A DNA stretch of 37,248 nt from Chara braunii (lineage: Eukaryota > Streptophyta > Charophyceae > Charales > Characeae): positions 1,065,206 through 1,102,453 of the forward strand of contig BFEA01000309.1 in assembly GCA_003427395.1 (NCBI GenBank). Reading direction: 5' to 3'. The notes beneath the pieces are model-generated. The model had not been told where the DNA came from, searched no databases, and saw only the letters and a program-made list of their open reading frames with translations. Made by a program: the position numbers and the translations under genes. Below are positions 27,360 to 37,248 of the stretch, one piece after another (the first letter of the stretch is position 1; each line of letters starts with the position of its first letter).

Positions 27360-28386
27360 GGTGGCGTGTCATTAATCAAATAAAAAATTTAAAATTTTCT
27401 TCTGGTTTTCAGTAGTGACAGAAGTGCCTTACAGTTAAGAATGAAACACAGGTATGTTCCCGGTCCGTCTCCTGTCTATTACACAAGCCAACCCCGTTTC
27501 TGAAGACAAAGCTACATATGTTACCACTATACTGTTTTACTGGGGGTTTCTGTCAGGTGACTGAACACTGGGAGAACATCTGAATTGAGAAATTTTAGAT
27601 GGAAGTTGCCAGGTGAGGGAGTGTATTTTCTGCCCAGTCCAGTCAAGCTGAATTTGGATTGGTCACAAGCTCACACGTGATTCTTCTCTGTATAGGATTG
27701 ACTATGCGCCTGTACAAATAACTCACTATTGAGGGGAGACCACTTGAGGCAATATGAAAAGGTAACGGTGATCAATATCTGACAGCTGCTTAGTAGGTCT
27801 CCTGATGTGCTTATCACTGCACGAGACAGCCCGTTATCTCCTCTCCAATTACTCACGAGTCTGTCCTAAATGAAAAACAAGGGTAACATGAGGGACTCGG
27901 AGGTATCGGTGACTATATGAAACGTTGACATGTGCGAGTGTGAAAATTGGGAGGTAGTGACGATACGTGATATGTCACTTGGCAAATCAACCCTTGGAGA
28001 GAGTGCAATTAACATAGCCGAAAAATGACATATATCGAATACGTGTTCTGGTTCTATGACCGCAATGATAGTTATGCACAACACTGTACTACCCTCAGAG
28101 ATAACTGAGTTGGCCAAGCCAGAACTGTGTGGATGAGTCCAGAACTGTGTGGATGGTGACTCTCATCTTATGGGCGCGTTCAGTTATCAGATAAGTCAGT
28201 GAGTCAGTTCCTACTCCACTCTGCCGAACCTCCTGAACTAGTTGTAGTTCTGTGGACATAATTCCGCTTTAGCAACTAATCAAAAACGGAACATAGTATA
28301 TGCCAGAGTATGAGTCATCAGTCTGATACTTGGCCTAAACAGGAATACCAGTGATTCTGAGTCCAAATGCCAACCCCTCTTAGACT
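27360..28386. other. Non-coding, unassigned
   Basis: No gene recognised. A 20-bp tandem duplication, ccagaactgtgtggatg(a/g), lies at about 28,117-28,156. Confidence 0.35.
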
Positions 28387-28704
28387 GTGAAACCCGCCCT
28401 GGGGCTATTGGCAGTTCCCTATGTTTATAACTGGAATTCTGGAGGGACGAGGGAAACCATGAAGGATAATAGAATCTTAGTGTTGAAGAGTGAGGTTGTT
28501 TTGGAAAAACATGAAAATTGGGCGGACGAGGCTATTCTGAGTATGAAATGTCTAAAGATGGCCTTAAGAGAGAGTGCAGTACGAAGAGTTAAGGAAGAAA
28601 TTTTCATTGAGTACGCGTTTTATTTCCACGATTTTGGTGGCAAGCTGCACAACACTGAATCATGGCTGGAATCAGTAGAACAAGCCAAAGCAAGACTCGG
28701 TTAA
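28387..28704 (+). pseudogene. Coding-like fragment upstream of the first module copy
   Basis: An open frame of 105 codons with real protein character: a Lys/Glu/Leu helical run (LKSEVVLEKHENWADEAIL) followed by an aromatic patch (Phe-Tyr-Phe-His-Asp-Phe-Gly-Gly). The first codon is GTG, so the true start is probably upstream or lost. About 580 bp later lies module copy 1 of the repeated protein module, so it may be a piece of an older retroelement of the same kind. Not matched to a known domain. Confidence 0.4.
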
Positions 28705-29071
28705 ACATAAGAGGTGTCCAAGCATTCCCCATCGACTTTTCAAACATAAAGATATTGTCTGATAGACAACAGTGTTCACAACTTTCTCTACAAGTGATCA
28801 GTGTACCTTGACTTAATGCCTCAATGGTATTCATTTATTTGAACTACCCCAAAGCTTTAGTTAGGATCTATCAAGAGGCCAATCATCTCTGATACTTTAG
28901 GAGTTGTCTTCAATTGGACTGTTTTCCTTCAAAGGGATTAAATTTAATTTCAATAATGTTTCCACAAGTCAGCAACTCTTTTAGGTAGTTGGTGTTTATG
29001 TGGTTGTTACCACAGCAGACGTACAACCATCTTAGCTACAAGGGTCCTCGCCCAACAGAACTCAACAATAC

Positions 29072-29908
29072 TTGTGTATCGTTCCTCAATACTCGTTCAG
29101 TTCTCAGTCAGCAATTCGACGACATTCAGTCTCAATCAACACTGGGACAATTTTGCTTGTCTCAGGAAATCAACTTTCAGATGAGAAGTGTTGCTCTACA
29201 AAGACGTTGGATCAGCCCTTAAAGCCACCACTGCATATGAGTACAGTTCATCCATCCCCTATCAGCGGGGTAGTCTTGACTAATCTCAATCGGATCGCTC
29301 TTAAGGATGCCTTTCGGTATAAGTACCTTAGTGCAGTCCGTTTCATGCGAGAAGATTTGTAAGTCTCCGTCATCCTCACTAGTTTTGTACGCGGCACCGT
29401 CTATGATCTGAGGCCTTATGTAAAGAAGGGTATGGAGACCAATGAACAGTTTGATTCAGTTTGGATCTCACCAGCCAAATACCTTGAAGAGAGAGAGAAG
29501 AAACTCGTTGGGAGCGGTATCTACTATCAAGTTCATCCGCACCTTTGGTCCGAAAATTTACTCTGACTACCCGAGACCTCCAGTACCTTTCACTCTCACA
29601 GACGACTCTTGTTGGGGCGACTTGGTAGATCTGGCAAAGAGGTACATTTCCCCTGCAGAGATCGACTACGATGTAGTGACAAAGCTCTCAGAGTTCCAGG
29701 ATCTCAGACGAGGGATTTTTTCTCGATTGTACTTGCCTACTATGTGGGAGGATTTTTTTGTTATGGTCGACTTCCGGATTATGTGCCTCGGATGAAAGTG
29801 TTCAGAGCTAGCAGGCTTCAGGTGACTCTACATTCAGAGACCACAACCTTAGAGAGTACGGAGATATTGCATGAAGCACAACAAACATACAGCAAAATGA
29901 GAGATTGA
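29072..29908 (+). pseudogene. Module copy 1 (parts A and B) in decayed coding DNA
   Basis: Part A (about 29,280-29,436) reads Leu-Asn-Arg-Ile, then Phe-Arg-Tyr-Lys-Tyr, an in-frame TAA, Ser-Val-Ile-Leu-Thr-Ser-Phe and GTVYDLRPYVKK. Part B (about 29,550-29,745) reads PPVPFTLTDDSCWGDLVDLA and onward, in another frame. The same two-part pattern recurs four times after 30.7 kb. This copy lies before the primer-site-like sequence at 30,402, so it belongs either to another element copy or to an element interrupted here. Function unknown. Confidence 0.55.
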
Positions 29909-29959
29909 GAGTGTGACCCAAAGGGATGAGTGAGGACTCGAGATTAATGTTGGCCATGC

Positions 29960-30397
29960 TCTTTTCCACGTGTACTTTAGGAGACTATTATAGGTTTTCA
30001 CTCTTCCCTCATCTAACTTTGTCTTTGGTCGAGTTGGTCAGTCTTGTTTTCGACATTGTCATTGCTTATGATTGCGTCTCTTGATAATTCCGTCACATTT
30101 CTCAAAATCAGAAAATTACAGAGTTGATACATGCATGACATTTCAAAACCCTATGATTATTTTTTGAATTATTCTTTGTTGTCCCGAATTAAAATAAAAA
30201 ATTTCTAAGACCGGGGACCGGCGAAGACCGTAATTGAAGGGTCTCGCTCGAAGCCGGACGCACACAACAGGAAGGGATTTGCTTTAAATTAATCTATTTA
30301 ATTTATTTTATTTATTGCAAACATCATCCAAAACCCTGCGTGACAGCATGTTGGCTTTCTGGTCGCCTGAAGAGGCCTGACTAGAAAATGTGCGACA
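29960..30397 (+). other. Probable 5' LTR (or part) of gypsy copy B
   Basis: AT-rich non-coding DNA ending ...gtgcgaca directly before the primer-site-like sequence, as an LTR would end in CA. It includes ggggaccgg, taattaatctatttaatttatttt and a tattat word. The left border is not defined and no 3' LTR is in the window for comparison, so this is tentative. Confidence 0.35.
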
Positions 30398-30401
30398 AAA
30401 A

Positions 30402-30420
30402 CGGCGCCGTTACCGGGGAC
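30402..30420 (+). promoter_or_regulatory. tRNA-Asp-type primer-binding site
   Basis: cggcgccgttaccgggga matches the primer site complementary to the 3' end of plant tRNA-Asp (tggcgccgttgccgggga) with two changes. This site primes minus-strand DNA synthesis in several plant Ty3/gypsy lineages. It lies a few bases after a CA dinucleotide, as expected at the end of a 5' LTR. Confidence 0.6.
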
Positions 30421-30741
30421 ATGAAAAAGTTTCGTGTCCGGAACGAGCCTGGATCAGCAAACAATTTTGAGCTTTGATTAGGCCTTAAAAACTGTTGACA
30501 ATTTCTGAATTTTCAGACTGAATCTGCAATCTTCCTTGAGTCATTATTCTCTTGGAAAGCTAAGTTGCTAACTAAGTCTTATCTTTCCTTGATTGAGGTA
30601 CCACACTTGGCTGAAGAAGGAGATTGATATTATTGTTGGAGAGAATCAGGCTTGATCTCAGGTATGTCTTATTAGCCTATGATGTCCTTGAAACACTGAG
30701 AAGAGAAAGAAAGAGTCAGGAACTAAGAGACTTCATGAAGA

Positions 30742-32893
30742 ATGCTAACTACTGATGCATTAAAAGAACTCTCGAGAGTAACCACTAAAGGGATATTTTC
30801 TTATCAATATGAGCATTGTTGGGTCTACCGTTCTGACAATTCAGCCATCAGCGTAGTGCTGGCTCGCTTCTTGGAGGGAGATGTTTATGATATCCGTCCC
30901 AGAAGGGAGACTGTGACAATGGTGAGGCCTTTAACTGGTTATGGGAATTGCAATCCAATCTCTTTATGATGAGAAAGCAAACTTAATCAAGCAGAAGAAG
31001 AGAGTGGAATAGGGTCTAATCCCAGTAATATATGAGACTGTTCCGATCCCTCCTATTCCTGACAGCTACTATGATGGGACTAACTGGCTACCAATGATCA
31101 GCATACTACTAAAATGGGAAAGATGAACTGGTGGTCATGAGAACTAAAGAGACTTCAGCAGAGGAAATCAGACAGAGAAGGTTGAAATTTGGCAGAGGTT
31201 CATACCCCTGTCGAGAGAAGGTTGAATGTCTCATGAGATCACTGAATACCCTAAGTAAGAAAGAGGTGTTCCCATATGAGGTTGTCAAATATGAGATGGT
31301 TGAGAGTGGATGAGAACAGGGAAGATTCTATGTACTAACATTTTATTTCATAAACCTGAATATGTATGATGTGAGAATTTATGTCCTGAAAGAAAGAAGT
31401 ACTGAAATGGTGTATGAAAATGCTGGGGATTTGCTGAAGAGGTTGTACTAAAAGAGAAAGAGAGACTTGAGAGAGAAAATAAATGCTTCATGGGATCTAC
31501 TCGATTTACTGTCTTTAAGAGATTTCCAGCTCCTTCCTTACCCGATATTAACTTGTCAAGAGATAATTGGTCTATGGTGGTTGAGCTTGCTCTGAAAGCG
31601 GAGAGAGACCAAAGAACCAAATGAGCCAGCTCTATGTATCTCAAAGAGAGAAACCCTAGTTTAGACCGGTAAGAGGACATGGGAGGTTGAGTAACGCTGA
31701 ATCAGATAAACTGTTAGACTCCCTTCATTCTATAACGAGGAGAGTCGTGATTCTCTATGAGATCATGAGGTATGAGGCTCTAAAGAATCGAGGGCGAGAG
31801 CAGGACAGTGTGTACGTTCTTACCTGTAATTTTATTGATTTTGATGAGTATGATGTTATGATCTACGTACCAAGACAACGATTCATGCTGGCAAGGAGCA
31901 TCGGACATTGTGCATGATAAGAAAAAAAAGTTACACGGGAAGGAGAAAGTTTTTCTTGGAGTACCTATGTTAGACCTTTTATTGGGATACCATCTTCTCC
32001 TGTTGAAGGGCTTACCTTTTCAATGGATAATTGGTGAGCCATGATAAATTTTGTATGGAAGGTGAAGAGGACTCAAGAAAAATACTCTCAGTAGGAAGGA
32101 TAACTACTGTGAGGGGCAAACTTTATGAGGTAACGGAGTATGATAATCCCTTTTTAATTGTGAGACATGAGATTTGTGGAAGAGGACATATAACGTTTCA
32201 CATTCCTGTGGTCAAATTTTTGAACTTTGGTAGTCTGGACGTGAGGGTTTACGCCTAAGCATGTCTAGAGGTAGAAGTTGACTATTTGGAGTGTCTGAAG
32301 GGGGCGTCTATCTGTCTCGAGCGAACAAAAGAATGACTAGAAAAGTTGAAAACGAAAGTGCCATGGGGAATGAGAGTAAGTCAGTTTGATAAACTCCCTG
32401 AATTTTCAATTGCTGATTGGTTTGAGGGCAAAAGAGATTGGATGCCTCTATTGGAGACTATTGCCAAGGTTGGTAGAGCAAGAGAGAAAAACTTTACCGT
32501 GATGATAAAATCACTGCTTTTGAGTACCTTTGAGCACATATTTGAGATTCCTGATTATGTTTGTCCTGAGATTTATCTTTCGGATATTGTTTATGATGGT
32601 TAACGATGCCCAGCTTTGTTGAGCAGCTAACATTTGGGATTGTGCTGGAAGAAAGAATAATCAAGATTGAAGAGACTCGTCGGATCTCTAACAGAAACCT
32701 CCCTACCTTGGATGAGCTTGAGTTCTTACAACCTTTCTTTTATCAGATGAGAGATTCTGCCCTTAGAGCCGTTACTGACCAGACTAAGATCAACTATTTA
32801 TTAAAGGTGGTGAAAGTAGGGAATGTAGAGAGGATATCGTACTCCTCTAGGGAACGAGTCCCTCTTCCCAGAAGAATCAACAATGGGTTGTAA
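30742..32893 (+). pseudogene. Tandem array of an unknown two-part module before Gag (copies 2-5)
   Basis: Part A pattern: Phe/Tyr-x-Tyr-Glu/Gln near the start, about 20 variable residues, Val-Leu-x-x-Phe, then Tyr-Asp-Val/Ile-Arg/Met-Ile/Pro-Tyr and a basic tail. Copies: about 30,763-30,928 (GDVYDIRPRRE), 31,232-31,430 (NMYDVRIYVLKER), 31,710-31,900 (DEYDVMIYVPRQR), 32,085-32,257 (SLDVRVY). Part B pattern: Pro-rich start, Asp-Asn/Asp-x-Trp, then a helix ending in Lys/Arg: about 31,015-31,126 (YYDGTNWLPMI), 31,500-31,620 (LSRDNWSMVVELALK), 31,960-32,090 (FSMDNW, stop, AMINFVWK), 32,390-32,490 (GKRDWMPLLETIAK). Period is about 370-485 bp. A last open piece (32,606-32,893) may be part B of a further copy. 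Stops and frameshifts separate the parts. No known domain recognised. Confidence 0.65.
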
Positions 32894-32923
32894 GCAATGC
32901 AATTTAACTATGAGATCATAGAC

Positions 32924-34260
32924 TTGACATGATACTTTATGATCCGGGGTACTGTAAACAGATATAATAGAAGATTGAGTAGGGATGATGAAAGATAACT
33001 GATTGAAGATTATATTGGAAGACTGAGAAGGATCTTATTGACATTGATCACTACCCAGTCTATTATTGCTTACGCGCTCAATGTACAGAATTCTCAAGGG
33101 GTAGAGCAAATGAGGAAGGAGAGAAACAAATTTGTATCTCCTGCAAGAAGAGTGAGAGATTGAAAGGTAAGAAAGAGCGGACTAAAGTGACAGAGAGAGA
33201 AAAAAGAAAGTATCAGGGAGAGTCTATGGTCAAAATGGCAGGACGAGGAAGACCAAGTTCTTCTGCAGGAACTAATGAGGAAACTCTGGTAGGTGTTGTA
33301 CGGGAACTGGTAAAGAGAGTTGACACTATAAAATGAGGGTCTGATATCGCAAGAGCAAAGAGGCGAGATGAGAGGATTCCATGCTTCAGAGGGGCTCAAG
33401 TAAATGATTTCTTGGATGAATATGAGTTATTTGGGCTCAGCTATGGCTGAAAAGACAAGCAACGACTTAAGCAGCTTCTCTCTTATTGTGACACTGACTC
33501 GAGGTTGGTTGTTCAAGAATTGATGGAAGGGGCCACTACATGGTAGGAGGTGAAAGAAAGAATGAAAAGAAAATTTGAGAAAGACTCTGTTCCAACTACT
33601 ACCAAGGATCTCCTCAACATTAGAAGAGCTAAGTATGACACTTTCAATGCTTTCCTCCAGACTTTTATCAGAACGACCAGAAAACTTTCATACTCGAATG
33701 AGGCTAAGAAATGTCATATTTTCGTGACTAATTTTACTGACAATGAAAGGCAGACAGTTCTTAACCAGGCTCAACACTACCCTCACAGATGGGATGAAAT
33801 TGTTGCAACCGTCAGAACTCTACCTATGGTTTCTCATAAGAAATGGTCACTGGATCAGATCAGTATATTCGCTGAAGACCGGTAGACTGAGAATAGTATG
33901 AACATGGTGAACAATTTGAGTGCTGAAAATATTATTCAAAAAGTTATGACCAACTATATGTCAGCTAGTCATGCTGCAGACGAAAAAGGGAAGAAAATGA
34001 CAGAAAGTGATGATGATGATGATGATGATGATGATGACTATGATAAAAGAGGGGATTCCTCCAAATCTAAAAAGAATGGAGGGAATGGTGAAAAAATGGA
34101 CAGAGAGAGGAGGAAGTACGACGATAGACCAAGGAATAATTGTGTTTGTTATTATTGTGGTGAAGGAGGTTACACTACTACTTACTGTAAGCCACTGGAA
34201 GAGGACGTGAAGAGTGGGGTGGCAAAGAAGGATGCAATGGGTCATGTATGTGACAGTTCA
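32924..34260 (+). pseudogene. gag: Gag of gypsy copy B, broken, knuckle His lost
   Basis: A conserved leader (32,924-33,225) precedes ATG 33,226, which aligns with ATG 7,696 of copy A. Stops interrupt the frame near 33,334, 33,448, 33,544 and 33,884; the stretch 33,550-33,885 is open and matches the capsid-like part of A. 33,898-34,263 is open through the poly-Asp tract to the knuckle at 34,147-34,188. There the pattern is CYYCGEGGYTTTYC: the zinc-binding His is Tyr (34,171-34,173), so the knuckle could not bind zinc normally. Confidence 0.85.
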
Positions 34261-34269
34261 TGAAACAAA

Positions 34270-34851
34270 TTGGATCCCAAGCATCTTGGAGGTATGAGAC
34301 TTCTTGCCCTTAAGCATGATGAAAAGATGAAGAAAAAGAAGAAGAGAAAGGTTAATGTGAATGTTCATACTTTCATAGGCGAACTGGCCAAGGAACTCAT
34401 ACAAGAACCTGATGATTCTCTCATCATGATTGAGTTGCCCCTAAGGTCTCTCACTTTAGTGGAGGACATATTTGATGAGATTACTCCAAGCGGATTGTCG
34501 TTAGGGGATAATTCTGCTTCCCAGATTTCCTTTGAGTTAGTGACATTTTTTTCTAGCAAGCGTGCTTGTTCGGCCAACATGATGTCATTTGAAGGTGAAG
34601 TACCATCAGAACTTGTTATGGAACTGGACACAGTGATTGGGGAAGTGAGGAATGTTCATGCACATTTAACGCCTCAAATGATAGAAGAGAAAAATAGAAG
34701 GGAGGCCGATGAGACTCTGGTTAAAATCCTTGATGATCAAGAACCACAACCCTTCCCCAAGAGAAGTGAGCAAGGGAAGAAGATAAAATTTCTACTCAAG
34801 AGTGAATTAGAGGATGAAACAATAACTGTGGATGTAATTACTAAGATGTAG
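34270..34851 (+). pseudogene. Gag-protease linker of gypsy copy B
   Basis: Open from 34,270, co-linear with 8,800-9,980 of copy A: a basic Lys-Lys-Lys start, VHTFIGELAKELIQ, then acidic and Leu-rich segments, to a TAG where A reads Leu (about 34,849). The position of A's 518-bp insertion falls at about 34,776 and is empty here. Its role in the family is unclear. Confidence 0.75.
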
Positions 34852-35059
34852 GAAGAAACAGAAGTAACCTTGTCTTTAAGGAGGCAATGACACTAGCACC
34901 CAAGTTGAGAGACGAATTGAAAAAATTAATTAAGGAAAAAAAATGAAAGTTAATTACTTGAGAGCAGTCTTTTCTAGTAAGGTTAACAGGACCTTGCCCG
35001 GATGTAAGATGAGATTCGCAACCATGGGTTGTGGCTATTTAACGATCTATATTTATCAG

Positions 35060-35690
35060 GTGAAAATCCGAGCCCTAGTGGATTCTGGGGCGGAGATTAT
35101 ACTTATGTCTTAGAAGGCAATGGAAGCTTGTGACCTGGATATTGATACGCCTGCGAGGCAAACACCAAGTAATATTGCTGGAAAACTCTTCGTCACCGGA
35201 TTTATTGACAATTTACCTATCAGAGTTGGGATGATAACAACCGATCTATTGAGATTTGTGATACCAGACTTTGACCATGACTGTATTCTGGGCACTCCGT
35301 CTTACATAGGATGGAGACCGTGCAGTTCTTCAATCATGAAGGATCGTCTTGGATCAGTTGCAAGACCCAAAAACTGCACAAGAACAGACCTTCATGGTTT
35401 GTTCGGCTTATCATCACAAGCAAAAAATATCAGCCAACTCAATTAGAAGGGAAAAGTCTGCTGAGAGGATAAGAAAAATAAAAAGGAAAGATAAACAGGA
35501 ATTTAAGAAGAATGTTTCAGTTGATATCAATTAGATTTCAAAGATGGTGAAAACTTTTGGCAAACTTACAGATGAAGACGGGCAGATTGAGGCATTTAAG
35601 AAGGCTGTCGAGACTGCCAAGGGTGAAAAAATAGAATTAAAGTTTGCATCAACTCATCCTTTTTAAGGAAAGTAGTCACTGGGTCAAAAA
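35060..35690 (+). pseudogene. pro: Aspartic protease region of gypsy copy B
   Basis: The active-site LVDSGAEI (Asp-Ser-Gly at 35,081-35,089) is kept. A TAG follows at about 35,110 and a one-base loss in ctccgtcttaca disrupts the frame. A single copy of the segment duplicated in A is present. Then comes the Lys-rich connector (SIRREKSAERIRKIKRK). Confidence 0.78.
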
Positions 35691-35710
35691 ACAAATACAA
35701 GCCCAAGGGG

Positions 35711-36938
35711 GTGAGGAAGAACCTGGTGGCTGTCCTAATAGAAAAGGATTATGACGAGACACTGAAAAAAAAAAGGAGGATTATCAACGCATTAAGGGAA
35801 TCTGCAAAACCTAGGAATAGAGTCACCATCGAAAAATTTAACACGATGATGATAGACTCTGATCAATTTATTATGTCTGAAGAGAATGAATATATCTTCA
35901 AGGTGTGTCAAAAGTTCTCTGGTGCATTCTCCTATAATGATGAAGAAAGACGGCGGTTGGATGTGGATATGATTAAGATGGCAAAAATCTGGACAGTTGA
36001 TCATATCCCATGGAATGACAGAACAACCAAGTATGCCCTGAAAGAAGAGGCAGAAGTAGTAAAGTACCTTGATAACAAAATTGTCTCTAATGTTGCTGAA
36101 CCTGCTGATGGACCATATGTTAAATATTGGTTTTCCTTTTGAAAACCAAGGGATGGAGTGAGGTGGATACATAATCTTCATAAGCTCAACTCAGTAACAG
36201 TACGTGATGCACGTAGCCTCCCTATTGCTGATCTCCTTTTTGAATCCTTTTTGAATCCTTTGCCTCCCTATTGCTGATCTCCCAGTTCCTCATTGATCCT
36301 ACTAGTCGACCAATGACTGTCATGCACACGCCAAGGGGCCTCATCCAGATGTGTGTGGTGCCTCGAGGCTGGACTAATGGTGTGGTGGTGGTTCAAAGGG
36401 ATATGATCAAAGTCATGTAGGACATCTCACCTGAGATAACTAGTCCTTATATTGATGATAATCCTGTGAAGGGACCTATGGTAAGAGATGAGGCTTTGGT
36501 TGGGGATGGCGTCATGATGTTTGTCTGGAAGCATGCTGAAGGTGTAAAGCTAGTCCTAGAGAGACTTCAAAAGTATAATCTGTCAGTGGACCAAAATCAC
36601 TTCTCTTTCAAGCAGAGGTCATCATTCTAGGCTTCAAATGCTTCTCTAAGGGTAGGAGCCTTGACCCTAAGAAGATAGACAAAATTTTGAACTGGCCTTT
36701 GCCCCTCTAGCGGGTGACATATATCAGGAGTTTCTTGGGTGTCTATGGGTTTTGGAGGATTTTCATACCTCATTTTGCTACCCTTGCAGAACCTCTGAAG
36801 GAAATGGTGAGACAAGGGGCCGACTTATCTTGGACTGAGAAAATACAGACTGCTGCAGAAATTCTGCAGGAGAAATTAAAAGATGGTGGTGTAGTGTTGG
36901 GAGTGCCTTACTATGATGATAAAGGGGGTAGACCCTTC
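35711..36938 (+). pseudogene. pol: Reverse transcriptase of gypsy copy B, motif A deleted
   Basis: The N-terminal part is open at 35,711-36,142 (FSGAFSYNDEERR). A frameshift at about 36,145 leads to RWIHNLHKLNSVTV. Then the motif A segment (YSLIDLYSGYDQF in A) is missing: at about 36,230-36,290 the DNA instead repeats cctccctattgctgatctcc. VPRGWTN and YIDD (36,448-36,459) are kept. The thumb/connection is open at 36,714-36,938 (FLGVYGFWRIFIPHF). Loss of motif A removes a catalytic Asp. Confidence 0.85.
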
Positions 36939-37147
36939 ATAAGTGAGGAAGATGAAGATTGTGAAGTATCAAACTCTTATAAGTGGAGTTTATAGCCTGA
37001 AGAAAAAAACAGCTTGGTAGAAATTCCTGATTTTTATATCTATGAGTCAAATTTTTGGAAAAGAAGAGGAGGAAAAACAGAATGACTGATATGCAAAGAT
37101 CAACGCAACAACTGTGGCAGCCCATGAGACAGGGGAAGGTTCAGGCT
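36939..37147 (+). pseudogene. Remnant after RNase H deletion, gypsy copy B
   Basis: Directly after gacccttc (36,931-36,938) the sequence jumps to the acidic linker that in copy A lies about 440 bp further (A: 12,128 to about 12,570). So the RNase H domain is deleted. The acidic linker (EDEDCEVSNSYKWS) and the start of the next segment follow to 37,147, where similarity to A stops. Confidence 0.8.
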
Positions 37148-37248
37148 TAAACTCGAGAGTTTGCGTTCTCTCAACGAAGAAGAAAGACCTCCGCGGATCT
37201 TATCCGGAGGAAGGTTCTTGTTCGTCTGCGGAATCTGACTGATCCTCT
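37148..37248. other. Sequence unrelated to gypsy copy A at window end
   Basis: Continues differently from copy A after ggttcaggct. It contains gagagtttgcgttctc and ctccgcgg...ccggagg short inverted words. It could be the start of another inserted element cut by the window edge. Confidence 0.4.

Larger units (their letters stand above)
30398..37147 (+). mobile_element. Ty3/gypsy-type retrotransposon, copy B, internal region from primer site
   Basis: From the primer-site-like sequence on: leader, four degenerate module repeats (to about 32.5 kb), a Gag start at 33,226, protease, RT, then a tail. From about 32,920 it is co-linear with copy A. Copy B lacks RT motif A and the RNase H domain. Similarity to A ends at 37,147, where new sequence starts. 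It has many stops, so it is dead, but it preserves the 5' half missing from A and the empty site of A's 518-bp insertion. Confidence 0.82.

Overview
This window is eukaryotic nuclear DNA. It has spliced host exons with GT/AG borders and very long repeat-rich introns, several degenerate retroelements, a tandem satellite and many microsatellites. No bacterial gene organisation is visible. The retroelement types point to the green lineage: a Ty3/gypsy element with a primer site close to the plant tRNA-Asp type, and a Penelope-like element whose GIY-YIG nuclease lies before the reverse transcriptase. My best guess is a charophyte alga such as Chara. That guess is inference from protein style, not a database result.

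Layout. 1-7.38 kb: a host region. It holds the decayed tail of a small Cys-x2-Cys-Gly-His-Asn protein gene (about 1.4-1.62 kb), a better preserved paralogue (2341-3003), and four or five short exons (3347-3511, 6194-6346, 6580-6663, perhaps 6907-6931, and 7132-7304). The introns carry GC-rich blocks, purine-rich minisatellites and a small hairpin element with 10-bp target duplications. 7.38-14.27 kb: Ty3/gypsy copy A (Gag, protease, RT, RNase H, integrase), broken by many stops and frameshifts, cut off at its 5' end, and carrying a 518-bp AT-rich terminal-inverted-repeat insertion. 14.27-15.69 kb and 19.01-19.20 kb: a 182-bp satellite split by a 3.3-kb minus-strand Penelope-like element (CCHC knuckle, coiled coil, SAP-like, GIY-YIG, start of RT; the 3' half is missing). 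19.2-28.3 kb: mostly non-coding DNA with hairpins, a long inverted repeat and a few orphan open frames. 28.4-30.0 kb: decayed coding DNA with one copy of an unknown two-part protein module. 30.4-37.15 kb: gypsy copy B, starting at a primer-binding-site-like sequence. It has four more degenerate copies of the same module before Gag, then Gag, protease and RT. RT motif A and the RNase H domain have been deleted.

No autonomous element here looks active. The most notable observations are (1) the permuted Penelope-like polyprotein with CCHC and SAP-like domains in one continuous frame, (2) the tandem array of an unrecognised module of about 155 residues upstream of a gypsy Gag, (3) the satellite interrupted by the Penelope-like fragment, and (4) several small structured elements: the hairpin with 10-bp direct repeats, the 518-bp insertion with an empty site in the second gypsy copy, and an 82-bp-stem foldback. 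All similarity statements come from reading by eye. No alignment or search was run.
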